DNA of 64,000 bases from the NCBI RefSeq assembly GCF_036884655.1, contig NC_088342.1, forward strand, positions 38,723,001 through 38,787,000. The letters are read 5' to 3'. This DNA is from Musa acuminata AAA Group (Eukaryota > Streptophyta > Magnoliopsida > Zingiberales > Musaceae). The position numbers and the translations under genes are program-made. Below are positions 27,155 to 37,295 of this stretch, in pieces. Under the pieces are notes generated by a model. It saw nothing but the letters and a program-made list of their open reading frames with translations. It was not told the DNA's origin and made no database searches. Position 1 is the first letter of the stretch. Each line of letters begins with the position of its first letter.

Positions 27155-28315
27155 CCTGCCATGACTAGGCGCAGGCTGGACCGATCCAACCCCCCCGCTC
27201 CGAGGCCTCCTCTTCCCCCCCTGGGCACGTCCCGAATGGAGATATTTCTCCAGATAAAGGAGAGAGGGTTACTCAGGGCTCCCGTCCCGATGAAAAACCC
27301 ACGAGAGCTCGCCAACCAGTCCAAGCATTATCGCTTTCACGAGCAAAGCGGGCACGACACCGAAGACTGCCGCGAACTAAAATGGCAGATCGAAGAGCTT
27401 GTTCACGGGGGTCACCTCAATCGGTACATCCGACGGAACAGGGAGCCCTCGCCTCGCCCGGAGGGCCCCGCGAAGTGCCGCATCGATGTCATCGTTGGAG
27501 GGCCGGCGGTTGGGGGAACCAGCACGTCCGGGAGGAAGGCATATGCCCGTTCCGCCAGGACTGACGCTCCCCAACGCGGCCTCGACCCCAAGGTCGCATT
27601 CCCTCCCGAGGACGTCAAGCGACCAGAGCATGACGACGCGCTTGTGATAATGGCTCGAATCGCTAACGCCCAGGTAAGGAGAATCATGATCGACACCGGG
27701 AGCTCAGCCGACATGCTCTATCTGGATGCCTTCCTGAAGTTGGGGTTAACCAAAGAATCTCTAAAGCCTATCTGCTCAGCGCTCACGGGATTCACCAGCG
27801 ATTCGGTCTCACCATTGGGGACTGTTACCTTGCCCCTGACCTTGGGAGCGCCGCCCAGAACAAAGACGGTGATGTCCACCTTCTTGGTGGTAGATCTTCA
27901 TACTGCTTACAACGCCATCCTTGGCCGCCCCACCCTCAACAAAATCAGAGCTGTAGTCTCCACCTATCATCAGACGGTGAAGTTTCCTACCCACGCTGGG
28001 ACAGGGGAAGTTTGGGGAAGCCCCCAAGAGTCTAGACGATGCTACCTGATGGCGGTTTCGCTGCACAAAAGGGCGAAGACCGACCAACCTCTAGAGGACC
28101 CGAGAGAAAAGAAGCGGTCGACACCACATCCGGAGCCGACGGCGCCCATTTGCAACGTACCGTTGATCGAGGATCGCCCGGATCGAACGGTCCAGGTCGG
28201 GTCGAAACTCCCCGGGCAAGAACGGGAACAGCTCGTCGGTTTCTTGCAAGAGAACGCCGATGTCTTCGCCTGGTCGCCATCCGACATGACCGGCGTCGAC
28301 CCAGAGACCACCTAG
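27155..28315 (+). pseudogene. Protease region of the younger Tat-like element
   Basis: Same frame as gag. A knuckle-like motif HEQSGHDTEDC near 27340 replaces the classical CCHC. The aspartic protease follows with active site IMIDTGSSADMLY at about 27680-27720 and the later segment AYNAILGRPTLN near 27905. The linker to reverse transcriptase ends ENADVFAWSPSDMTGVDPET, then a TAG at 28313-28315. The DTGS catalytic residues are intact, so inactivity is due to the stops. Confidence 0.9.
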
Positions 28316-30168
28316 CATCACCTGAATATCTCGCCTGATGCCCGGCTAGTAAAACAGAAGCCACGACGTCAAGCCCTCGACAGGCAACTCGCCGTCCGCA
28401 AAGAGGTGGAGCGACTCTTAGCGGCTGGCTTCATCGAGGAAGTCAAGTACCCGCGATGGCTGTCTAATGTAGTGCTGGTAAAGAAATCTAATGGGAGCTG
28501 GAGGATGTGCGTTGACTATTCGAGTCTCAATCGTGCATGCTCGAGAGACTGCTATCCCCTCCCAAGGATCGATCAGCTGGTCGACGCAACTGCCGGGCAT
28601 GCCCGTCTGTCGTTATATGATGCCTTCTCCGGTTACAACCAGATCAGAATGGCGCCCGAGGACCAAGAGCACACGGCTTTCATCACCGATCTAGGGGTAT
28701 ATTTCTACAAAGCCATGTCGTTTGGGCTTAAAAACGTAGGCGCCACCTATCAGAGGGCTGTGAACAAAATGTTCGACGCACAAATCGGGCAAAACGTCGA
28801 AGTCTATGTCGACGATATGATCGTGAAAAGTCGCATGGTGGCAGACCACCTGACCGACTTGGCCGAGACATTCTCCACACTCCGGAGGTATGGCCTGCGA
28901 CTAAACCCGGCGAAGTGTGTTTTCGGCGTCAATTCGGGAAGGTTCCTCGGATTTATTGTGCATGAAAGAGGAATTGACGTGAATCCGGAAAAGGTTCAAG
29001 CGGTCATCAACATGCAGGCCCCTCGAACAATCAAGGACTTGTAGCGACTAAACGGACGGCTTGCTGCCTTATCTCGGTTTCTATCTCGGTCTGGAGATCG
29101 TTGCCTTCCCTTCTTCCGGGCATTGAAGAACCCCAAGGACTTCCGGTGGACGGCACAATGTGAAGAGGCTTTTGGACAAGTCAAGCGGCACTTGGCCAAC
29201 CTCCACCGTCTTGCCTCGGTTACTCTCGAAGAAAAGCTTAGCATTTACTTAACTGCCTCCCAACCAAAGAGGCTTCTGGGGAACAACTACTGGTCTATTA
29301 CATCAGCCATGTCCTGAACGGGCCCGAGGAGCGGTATCCGCCAATCGAGAAGCTTGCTTTGGCGCTCGTGCTTGCATATCGGAAACTACGCCCCTACTTC
29401 CAAGCTCACCCGATTGAGGTAATCATTGATCAGTCGCTCCAGCAAGTTCTGTCTAAGTTTGATGTTGCAGGACGGCTCCTCAAGTGGTCGGTAGAACTCG
29501 GAGAATTCGACATACATTATGTACCGAGAACTGCTATCAAAGCCCAGTCCATGGCCGACTTCGTCACGGAACTAGTTGAAGACGGGAATGGAAGCTCCGA
29601 GCAAACAGAGGAGGCGTGGGACCTGCACGTGGATGGCTCGGCTACCTCCATCAACGCGGGCGCAAGGTTGGTACTCTCGGCACCCGACGGACGCTCGTTC
29701 GAATGCTCCTTCCGCTTCGGGTTCCGGGCAACCAAAAATGAAGCCGAGTACGAGGCACTCCTGGCAGGACTCAAACTGGCCCTTGAAATGCAGGTGGACG
29801 CCATCCACGTCTTCACTGACTCGCAGCTCGTCGCCGAGCAACTCAATGGTGGATACGAAGCCAGGGAACCGACCATGGCAAAGTACTTAGCGGAGGTAAA
29901 AAGCCTAGCCTCCAACTTCTCCCACTTCACGATATCTAAGGTGCCGAGGAGCCAAAATGAACGAGCCGATGAGTTGGCAAAGATGGCCTCAGGACCAGAC
30001 CACGAAAACCACATCAAGGTTAAAGAGCTCCCATCCCGCGCCATCTCGGTTTCAGCTATAACTCCTACCGAGGCGCGCGCCATGTGGGTACAAGAGATGT
30101 TGCTCTTCAAACGCAACGGGATTCTTCGCAACGACGAGGCCGTAGCGCGGCGCATTCGCCGAACGTAA
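28316..30168 (+). pseudogene. Reverse transcriptase and RNase H of the younger Tat-like element
   Basis: The frame continues from protease to a TAG at 29042-29044. Reverse transcriptase motifs are all present: NVVLVKKSNGSWRMCVDYS, LSLYDAFSGYNQIRMA, AMSFGLKNVGATYQRAVNKM and the catalytic YVDDMIVKS near 28805. Past the TAG the RT-RNase H connection (FRWTAQCEEAF) is followed by a frame change at about 29270-29290, where a short stretch of codons appears deleted. The new frame runs 29359-30168 with the RT-associated RNase H tail and then a second, archaeal-type RNase H: LHVDGSA, NEAEYEALLAGLKLA, FTDSQLVAEQLNG and SQNERADELAKMAS. It ends at a TAA. Confidence 0.92.
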
Positions 30169-31296
30169 GCATGGTATTCCGAGGTGAACGGACGGCTCTA
30201 CAAGCGATCCTTCTCACAGCCCCTGCTGCGATGCCTCGAGCCTGACGAAGCGCAGGCGGTCCTGGCCGAGGTCCACGAGGGGATCTGCAAGGAGCATATT
30301 GCTGGTCGGACCTTGGCCTACAAAATCCTTCGTTAGGGATACTACTGGCCCACCATGTCCCGAGACGCGAGAATCTACGTGCAGTGGTGTAGGCCCTGCC
30401 AGAGGCACGCCCGGATGCCCCGGCTGCCGGCGATCCCCTTGTCCCCCATCGACTGTGCGTGGCCGTTCGCGCAATGGGGATTGGACCTCCTCGGCCCCTT
30501 CCCACCGGCCTCAGGGCAACGACGATACATCGTCGTGGGCGTGGATTACTTCACCAAATGGGCAGAAGCCGAGCCGCTAGCAACAATCACGGAACAGCAA
30601 GTGGAGAAATTCATCTGGAAAAACATCATGACTCGGTTTGGCTTGCCCGAAGTCATCATCACGGACAACGGATCCCAGTTCACTAGTGCTCGATTCCAGG
30701 AGTTCTGTGCGAACTATGGGATTCAGCTGAGGTTCAGCTCTATGGCCCATCCCCAGACGAACGGGTTGGCCGAAGTCACTAACTGATCTATTCTAAGCAG
30801 ACTTAAGAGGAGAGTGTCAGCGGCCCAATCAGCTTGGGTGGATGAGCTCCCCAGTATCCTGTGGTCCTTACGGACCACCCTGAAGACCGCAACTGGACAA
30901 TCCCCTTACAGCCTCTCGTTTGGGACCGAGGCTGTCTTGCCCCCCGAGATGGTTTTCCCTACCCCGAGGACAGCAAGCTACGACGAACGGGTATCGGCCT
31001 AGGGACTGCAAGCCGATCTCGATCTACTCGAGGAGCGGCGCGCTAATGTGCACCTAAAAGACCTCTCCTATAAAAGGGTCGTCGCTAGAATCTATAACCG
31101 CAGGGTGCGGCCTCGACCAATTAAGCTGGGTGACTTGGTCTTACACAGGGCCGAGGTTAGCGACCCGACCCAAGCACGTGGGAAGTTAGCTCCCAATTGG
31201 GAAGGCCCTTATCGGGTGATCGAAGTTGTTAGGGTCGGTACGTACCAACTCGCGACGATGCAGGGCCACGCTTTGCCAAAGACTTGGAACTCATAA
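30169..31296 (+). pseudogene. Integrase of the younger Tat-like element
   Basis: A zinc-finger segment (VHEGICKEHIAGRTL, then CRPCQRHARM) is interrupted by TAG at 30334-30336. The core has all three acidic positions: WGLDLLGPF, ITDNGSQFTS and NGLAEVTN, after which TGA at 30784-30786 cuts the frame. The C-terminal part (WVDELPSILWSLRTTLKTAT, SLSFGTEAVLPPEM) meets TAG at 31000-31002. The last segment (RRVRPRPIKLGDLVLHRAEV, KLAPNWEGPYRVIEV) ends at TAA 31294-31296. Everything is in one frame, so only stops damage this part. Confidence 0.92.
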
Positions 31297-31442
31297 AATC
31301 TCAAAAGGTTTTTTCCATAATAACTGGGACTTAACAAAAGCTAGAGTTATATTAAACAAAAGCTAGTAAAACAACAGCCATGTCCTCGAGGAAGGAGTCG
31401 AAAGGAAAAAATGGGAAAAAATATATACAGAAAAGTCTACTT

Positions 31443-33484
31443 TTATTCCTCTGGAGCGTCGGGGCTGTCATCAAATGGGACTTCGTCCGGCATGTCGACG
31501 CCCATGTCCTCGAGGAAAGAGTCGAAAGGATCCTCCGTGACCTCCAGGCTGGGGTGGCACGCCTTAAAGCGGGCGAGGGCGATCCGGTACCCGTATTCGT
31601 ACGAAACCCGCCTAGTCCGAACAAGGCCAAGCTGAAAGCCCGAGGAATCTTTGTAGTCCTCGATCAGTTTCTTGTCCTTCTCCGGCCTCTGACGGATCTC
31701 GACGGCAAGGGCCTCGGCAGCCCCCCGCGCTTCAGCACGCGACTCCTCTAACCGACGGATCAGCTCGACCGACTCCCCCCTTGCCGAACGAGCTTCAGCC
31801 ACAGACGCCTTCAGATGCATCTGAAGCTCCTTATTCCACTCCTCATATGCCTTGAGCTCGGACCGGAGGCGCGTTGCCTCCGCATCCAAATCCGAGGCGC
31901 GCTGCTCGGCTGCCGCGACCGCCTTAGGAGCCGCCCGGCGCGGACCTCCTCCATCTGCTTTTGGAGGTCGGCATTGCGGTCACTCAGGATGTCGATGATC
32001 CGCCCCGCATCGCGAACGTGGTCCATCAGCGTCGCGGCATAATGAGTGCCCTGCAGACAAACGAGTTAAGACAAGAGCTATCCGAACACACACAACCGAA
32101 CCAGCGGAATGACACTTACCCACAGCAGCGACTTGGTAGACCTGACAAGAAGGACCTCGGAGGGCAGAGTGTACAGGTCCCGAGCTATGTCGGGATGGAG
32201 CCCTCCGCTGACAAACCCGACCGCGGAATCCCCGTCGGCCCACACCCGGCTGCCTCGGGAAAGGCCTTCCCAGTGGGTTGTCAGCGGGTCGGAGGGCTCG
32301 CCCTGAGGAAGGTCGCCTATCGCCCGCGCCTGGTAGGGCTCGTCCTCCCCCCTGGCTTGAAGGCGGCAAAGCTCGCGGATGGAGGGCTCTCGAGGGGCCT
32401 TCCCCGCCGCCTCCCTACTCGAGCCGGCTTCACCTCGCTCGAGGCTTTTCTCGGCGCGGCCGGCCGGTGTGGCGACGGCCCCTGCTGGCTGAGTCGCAAC
32501 TTCCCCAAAGGCTTTTGCCGAGGAGGTCTTCGCCTTCTTTCGAGGACGACCGGCCTCAACATCCACTGAGGCCTCTCTCGAGCCAGCCTTCGCCTCGGCC
32601 GACGAATGAGTGGATGGGGTCGTCGAGATCTTACCCCCACGAAGGGCTCGGAGAACCACCAACTCTGCGCAAAAGCACTAACATTGGTCAGCTGACTAGT
32701 TAATCCCTAAGAGAAACCCTAAAACTACCCCTTAGGGCATACCTCGAGGCATCGGGTTAAGACCCGCCTCGACCAACCACTGCTCGGACATACTCCGGAT
32801 GGCTCTTGAGGCTGAAAGGATTTCTTTAAGCCTCCGAAGCTCTCGGCGCTCCTCATCGTCCAAACTTGGGGCGGTGTTGTCTATCACGCGCGCCGCCCAT
32901 CGAAGCCCGAACCCCCAGTCCTCCGAGCGGCTGACGAAAAAGAAGCGCCCCTTCCATCCCTTATTACTGAAAGGAGACCAGCTCACTCGGAAGCCCGCTC
33001 GGGCGGACAGATAGTAGCCCCCCGACCCCTTGGAAAGTCGAAAGCAAGAAAGGAAGAGGGATCGAGTCGGGGTGATGTTAGCGTAGTGGCACTCCCCCAG
33101 GAACGCCACCAGATAGCGCCAAGAGTTGGGAACCATCTGGGATGCGGAGATACGCCACCATGAGATGCATGAGGTTATGATGGGGTGCAAGGGGAGGCGT
33201 AGCCCGGCCTCAAAAGCATCAAGGGTGAGGGCGAAACCCTTGGGAATCGGATCATATGCCCGTTGGTCGGGCTCAAGAGCAAGAAGGACAAATTCCTCCG
33301 GGATGCCGTAGAGGTCCCGGAGGCGACTGAGCGACGACTCACTCATGGTGGAGTCGAGGTCGTGTGGCCACATCAGAGCGTCAAGGGCCCGAGCCACCTT
33401 TTCGTCGGATGACGAGTTAGGATTCGACGCGACCGCCATTGGCTCGACTTTAGCCAAAGAAGAGGAAGAGGAGGAAGACACCAT
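31443..33484 (-). pseudogene. Antisense three-exon gene of the Tat-like element (gypsy-type N-terminal domain plus coiled coil)
   Basis: Read on the minus strand, exons 33484-32743, 32664-32120 and 32050-31443 have consensus borders (CTCGAG/GTATGC; TTGCGCAG/AG; GTGG/GTAAGT; GTCTGCAG/GG). Exon 2 continues exon 1 in phase; exon 3 starts in phase but needs a frame change near 31930 to reach its long C-terminal frame. Exon 1 starts MVSSSSSSSLAKVEPM and contains the domain usually labelled gypsy-type transposon protein: FEAGLRLPLHPII, CISWWRISASQMVPNSWRYL, LFLSCFRLSKGSGGYYLSAR, SNKGWKGRFFFV. Exon 2 is charged and proline/serine-rich. Exon 3 is an alpha-helical coiled coil rich in E, R and A, ending in an acidic tail. 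Function is unknown. It overlaps no sense coding and is transcribed toward pol. Confidence 0.8.
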
Positions 33485-33877
33485 CCTTATTGACCTTTAG
33501 TAGGAGAAGAAGAACGATCGACGCAAATGAAACGATGGAGTCCAAAGTGGCAGAATAGAAACGAGTGAGGAGACCTTCGAGGGGCTGGCCGCATAATACT
33601 TATAGACAAAATCCCGCCAAAAAGCGGCCCTTCCTCTACTCAGGCATGTCGCATCGGGATGACACAACGTCATTCCGCCATAAATGCAGCTTGGCAGGGT
33701 AACCAACAGGCGCGCTACGTGTGGCAAACAACAGGCTTGAGGCGCCGATCTTCTCGAAAACTGGCGATTCACGAAAAGGTTCGTCCCTTGGACTTCCGAA
33801 TAGACCAAAGGCTACCTGGCCACCCGCGCGTCCCACAGCACAGCGTAACAGATCCTAACAGATCCAATCAAAGTAGC

Positions 33878-34275
33878 TCCTCGGCCGTGTGTCGCCCGAG
33901 GCCGCGCCTACATGGCCTGCTCACCCGAGTCCAGCTCCTCGGTCGCAACCGCCTGCGTCGAGCTCCTCAGCCTCATGTCGCCCGAGAACGCGCCTGCGCG
34001 GCCTGCTCACCCGAGTCCAGCTCCTCAGGCGCAGCCGCCTGCGTCGTGCTCCTCATCCTTATGTCGCCCGAAACCGCGCTTGCGCGGCCTGCTCACCCGA
34101 GTCCAACTCCTCGGTTGCAGCCGCCTGCGTCGTGCTCCTCGGCCTCATGTCGCCCGAGAACGCGCCTGCGCGGCCTGCTCACCCGAGTCCAACTCCTCAA
34201 TCGCAGCCGCCTATGTCGTGCTCCTCGGCCTCATGTCGCCCGAGACCGCGCCTACGCGGCCTGCTTGCCCGAGGG
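33878..34275. repeat. 86-bp tandem repeat array, about 4.5 copies
   Basis: The phrase 'ggcctgctcacccgagtcca' begins at 33914, 34000, 34086 and 34172, and its variant 'ggcctgcttgcccga' at 34258. The spacing is exactly 86 each time. Each unit carries 'gtcgtgctcctcggcctcatgtcgcccgag'-like text with few changes. It lies between the antisense gene's start and the polypurine tract of the gypsy element. Since 86 is not a multiple of 3 and no unit holds a stop in any frame, three overlapping plus-strand frames stay open by accident. Confidence 0.95.
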
Positions 34276-34504
34276 GACTACCACCCCTACGGCCGACCCC
34301 AATTCGACCTACGAGTCATTCTTCGAGGTTCCTCAGCCACTCACTACCCAGCGCCGCTACGGCTCATCTGACCTTCCTCAATTGTCAAGCTTCACGCTTC
34401 CCACGCCCTGAGCGACGAACCGGCCTTCGCCCGACGGAGATAGTTCTTTAAAACCGAAGCCATGCCTCAGACCCCCCTTTTTCAGCAACCGACGCATAGC
34501 TTCC

Positions 34505-34517
34505 TTTGGGGGGAGAG
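34505..34517 (+). other. Polypurine tract
   Basis: TTTGGGGGGAGAG lies five bases upstream of the 3' LTR start (34523). It marks the plus-strand priming site of the element and supports the LTR border. Confidence 0.8.
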
Positions 34518-34522
34518 TATAA

Positions 34523-35030
34523 TGAGGATGATAATTACGATAAGACTCGCGTGACATCGGCTGACGCCCCACGTCTTTGTCGGGCTGACAGCGCCTGGCC
34601 AAAACGCCAATCGAGGCCCATTAACGATCGCTCAGGCTCGATTCCTCACGCCACGCCAACAGCAATGTCAGATGTCATCAGAAGGTACGATCCTGCCCCC
34701 TGCGAGCAGGCACGTCAGGTGACACAAAACTCCCCTATAAATATCCTTACGTTCTGAGAACTGGGGGAGGGGAAAAATGACGGACTAACTTAATCATCGG
34801 AGGGGTCGGGTCGAGATGCTCGACCCGACCTGTGTGCAGGGACGAAGACGAGGCGACCCTCTCCGAACGCATTGGCGAGGAGCCCCCTTCATAAGGAAAC
34901 GATGACCCACCTCCACGACCGAACCGACCCGAGCCGACAACCTCCGCAGTCCCGATGAGATCCCTCGTCATCCGGATCCGAACCGAGCCACGTCGCCCGA
35001 AGGCCAAGTAAATGGAATTTGTGGAAACCA
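34523..35030 (+). repeat. 3' LTR of the younger Tat-like element
   Basis: Near-identical to 25444-25974 up to about 34995; the last 35 bases are diverged. TATA box CTATAAATA lies at 34735-34743. Its transcription direction is toward the arogenate dehydratase gene, whose ATG is 541 bases beyond the LTR end. Confidence 0.92.
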
Positions 35031-35570
35031 ATAAAAAAAAGTCTCTAAATACCTGCCTATGTCAGTCGCGTACGGATACCTGCCGATGGTCCAAATTGTC
35101 CCACGACGCAACTCACGACCTCTTCCACGTCCGCACCCAAAACGCAGCAGCGTTCACACGGTCGGTCTCCCGAGGTTCGTGGTCCATCCCCCCATTCGGG
35201 TCACGACTGCGGTTACGACTGCACGAGCCAATGCCGCAGTGGGTGGGTGGGCGGACAGTGAAGCTACCACAGATTCCTCTCATCACCGGACCGAATCCAG
35301 CCATACTCCACAGGAATTCCAACGGAGGAACGAGAACGAAGGGGGTGACTTGCACGTCGCACGTGCTCCGCCACCTACCAACTCCTCACACGCTCCGCCT
35401 CACCCTCTTTCTCGACCTACCACCGCCCGCAAGGACAACGTGCTTATAATGGAAGGCCACCTGCCCTCGGTTCAGCCAGGGAGATCGGTACATCGGTTCT
35501 GTAGGCCTCCCTCCATCTTCCTTCCTCAGAGGAAGGAGAAGGCGGCAGTCCTGAAGCCTCTCTTCTGCGT
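35031..35570 (+). promoter_or_regulatory. Upstream region of the arogenate dehydratase gene
   Basis: This 540-base interval between the gypsy 3' LTR and the ATG at 35571 must hold the promoter and leader. It is GC-rich toward the gene. 'ctcaccctctttctcgacctacc' near 35400 is pyrimidine-rich, and 'cttataatgg' at about 35443 is a weak TATA-like site. No element was assigned firmly. Confidence 0.4.
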
Positions 35571-36791
35571 ATGGCGCTCAGGCTTCCTCCTCCGGCGGCT
35601 TCTGCTGCTAACATTACCAGCAAGAACAGAGGACGCTTTGGTGGGCGTATCGATATCAGAGCTGCTGCCAATCAGAAGGTAGAGCATGATAGGAGCAGAG
35701 AGGTCTACACCTCTCGTCCTCGTAAGAGCCCCTCGCCTTTGGGAACGGCCGAGGAGATGGCCTCGCGCTTGGGCCACGACATCGCAGTTGCCAACCTCGA
35801 GCGCCTCTTCCGGCAACAGACCGCCGGGGGGGATCGTCCGCCTGCCGACGGTGGCTCATCCGGCCGCCCGGTCCGCGTGGCCTACCAGGGCTCCCGCGGT
35901 TCCTACTGCCAGGAGGCCGCCGCCCGGGCCTTCCCCTCCTCGGCCTGCGAGGCCTTCCCCTGTGCCCACATGGAGGACGCCTTCGCCGTCCTCGAGGACC
36001 ACTCGGCGGACCGGGCCGTGGTGCCCGCCGAGAACTCCCTCGACGGGCCCATCGATCGCAACCTCGACCTCCTCCTCCGCCACCCGGGCGTCCGCATCCT
36101 GGGCGAGCTCGTCCTCCCCGTGAACCATTGCTTGCTCTCCCTCCCGGGCGCGCCCAGATCCGGCCTCCGCCGGGTCATCAGCCACCCGCAGGCCCTGTCC
36201 CACTGCCGCCGGAGCCTGGAGGCCCTCGACCTGGAGGTCGACGAGGTCTGCAGCGCCGCGGAAGCCGCCCAGTTCGTGGCGGAGAACCGGGTCGCGGACA
36301 CCGCGGTCATCGGGAGCAAGATGGCCGCCCGGGAGTTCGGCCTGTGGGTCCTGGAGCCCGATTTCCAGGACCAACACCTGGGCGGCAATTTCAACCGCTT
36401 CCTCCAGCTCGGGCTACCGTCCCACGCCCAGGGCCTGTCGTCGTCATCCTCCACCAGAGGACGCAGGTCGGAGCAAAAGACCACCGTGGCCTTCGCTCTG
36501 GAGGACGGGGCGTCGGACCTGTTCCGAGCGATGTGGATCTTCGAGAGCCGAGGCGTCAAGGTGTTGCGCGTCGACCACCGGCCGAACCGCGCGAAGCCTC
36601 TCCGGGTGGTGGAGAGGGGCGGGGACGGGCTGGGGACGGCGACGTACCTCGACTACGTCTTCGTCTTGGACTTGGTAGGGAGCGCATCGGACCCCGCCGT
36701 CGAGGCCGCTCTCGCACAAATGACGGAGATCGCCGGCTTCGTGCGCGTGCTCGGTAGCTACGTCAGCACGTGCCACCCTGGAATTAATTGA
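35571..36791 (+). CDS. ADT: Arogenate/prephenate dehydratase-like protein, plastid, intronless
   Basis: 406 residues in one exon. Family members convert arogenate (or prephenate) to phenylalanine (or phenylpyruvate) in plastids. Residues 1-62 are basic and serine-rich, as for a transit peptide. The dehydratase domain (about 101-285) has VRVAYQGSRGSYCQEAA, VVPAENSLDGPIDRNLDLLL, VISHPQALSHC and VIGSKMAAREFGL. An ACT domain (about 303-398) has KTTVAFALEDGASDLFRAM and FVRVLGSYVSTC. Unusual: the catalytic TRF motif reads N275-R276-F277, and the ACT-domain ESRP motif reads DHRP (335-338). Intronless structure is known for a subset of plant ADTs. Coding GC is very high, so the opposite strand has long spurious frames. 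The family call is firm; full activity is in doubt. An alternative start at M63 would remove the transit peptide. Confidence 0.92.
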   Translation: MALRLPPPAASAANITSKNRGRFGGRIDIRAAANQKVEHDRSREVYTSRPRKSPSPLGTAEEMASRLGHDIAVANLERLFRQQTAGGDRPPADGGSSGRPVRVAYQGSRGSYCQEAAARAFPSSACEAFPCAHMEDAFAVLEDHSADRAVVPAENSLDGPIDRNLDLLLRHPGVRILGELVLPVNHCLLSLPGAPRSGLRRVISHPQALSHCRRSLEALDLEVDEVCSAAEAAQFVAENRVADTAVIGSKMAAREFGLWVLEPDFQDQHLGGNFNRFLQLGLPSHAQGLSSSSSTRGRRSEQKTTVAFALEDGASDLFRAMWIFESRGVKVLRVDHRPNRAKPLRVVERGGDGLGTATYLDYVFVLDLVGSASDPAVEAALAQMTEIAGFVRVLGSYVSTCHPGIN

Positions 36792-37253
36792 TCTGTAACT
36801 ACAATTCCATGTATGCCCTTCGGAAACTGTCAAATATTTTATATGCCCCTCCATAGTTCAAAATAACATTTATACCCATTTCAAGATATTTTCTATATAT
36901 ATATGATATGGATTTTCTTGTACAAAAGTCAATGACTGAAATCTGACACTTCCGCTCCTAAGTCAACTGTCACCTAATATTGAAAAATCGTTTCTAAGTG
37001 GAATGTAAGAGGCAGAGAGAAGAGATAGAAAGATATGACCGGTGGATTTGTAGCTTAGAATTTCTAAACTCTTATAGTTAAAAGAAATATCCTCTAAATT
37101 ATTTTTTATTAAGATTTTTTAATGACGTGGTAGATGTGGTCGGATTATTTTATTTGGCAATTTGTAATGGTAATTGGGTATGAAGAGCAACATTCTTTGT
37201 TATGGGAAGGGAGGAGAATCAAAAAATGAAGAGATATATTTAAATATCAATAA

Positions 37254-37295
<42 letters not shown>

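Larger units (their letters stand above)
25444..35030 (+). mobile_element. Tat-like Ty3/gypsy LTR retrotransposon with two LTRs and an antisense gene
   Basis: A two-LTR element of about 9.6 kb. Order: 5' LTR (25444-25974), primer-site region, gag, protease, reverse transcriptase, RNase H and integrase in one frame up to a frame change near 29270-29290, then 3.2 kb without sense coding that holds a minus-strand spliced gene, an 86-bp tandem array, a polypurine tract and the 3' LTR (34523-35030). Integrase after RNase H marks Ty3/gypsy. The archaeal-type RNase H wording, the long 3' region and the antisense gene point to the Tat group. Nine stops and one frame change make gag-pol inactive. A target-site duplication could not be identified: the outermost bases of the right LTR have diverged. 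Confidence 0.93.

Noticed and set aside
31961..32703. Plus-strand frames of 140-200 codons opposite the antisense gene
   Set aside because: They cover the same DNA as the spliced minus-strand gene, which has splice sites, phase continuity and domain similarity.
33878..34275. CRISPR-like regular repeats
   Set aside because: The units are contiguous with no unique spacers, lie in a plant retrotransposon and fit tandem duplication.
33659..34451. Three overlapping plus-strand open frames of 160-250 codons
   Set aside because: They are open only because the 86-bp repeat lacks stops in all frames and 86 is not a multiple of three. The peptides are the same repeated text in different frames.
25436..35040. 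Target-site duplication around the younger gypsy element
   Set aside because: The left flank (aagtga) and right flank (ataaaa) share no convincing 5-base match; the right LTR terminus has diverged too far.
35856..36854. Long frames opposite and out of frame with the arogenate dehydratase gene
   Set aside because: Very GC-rich coding DNA has few stops on any frame. None of these shows a domain.
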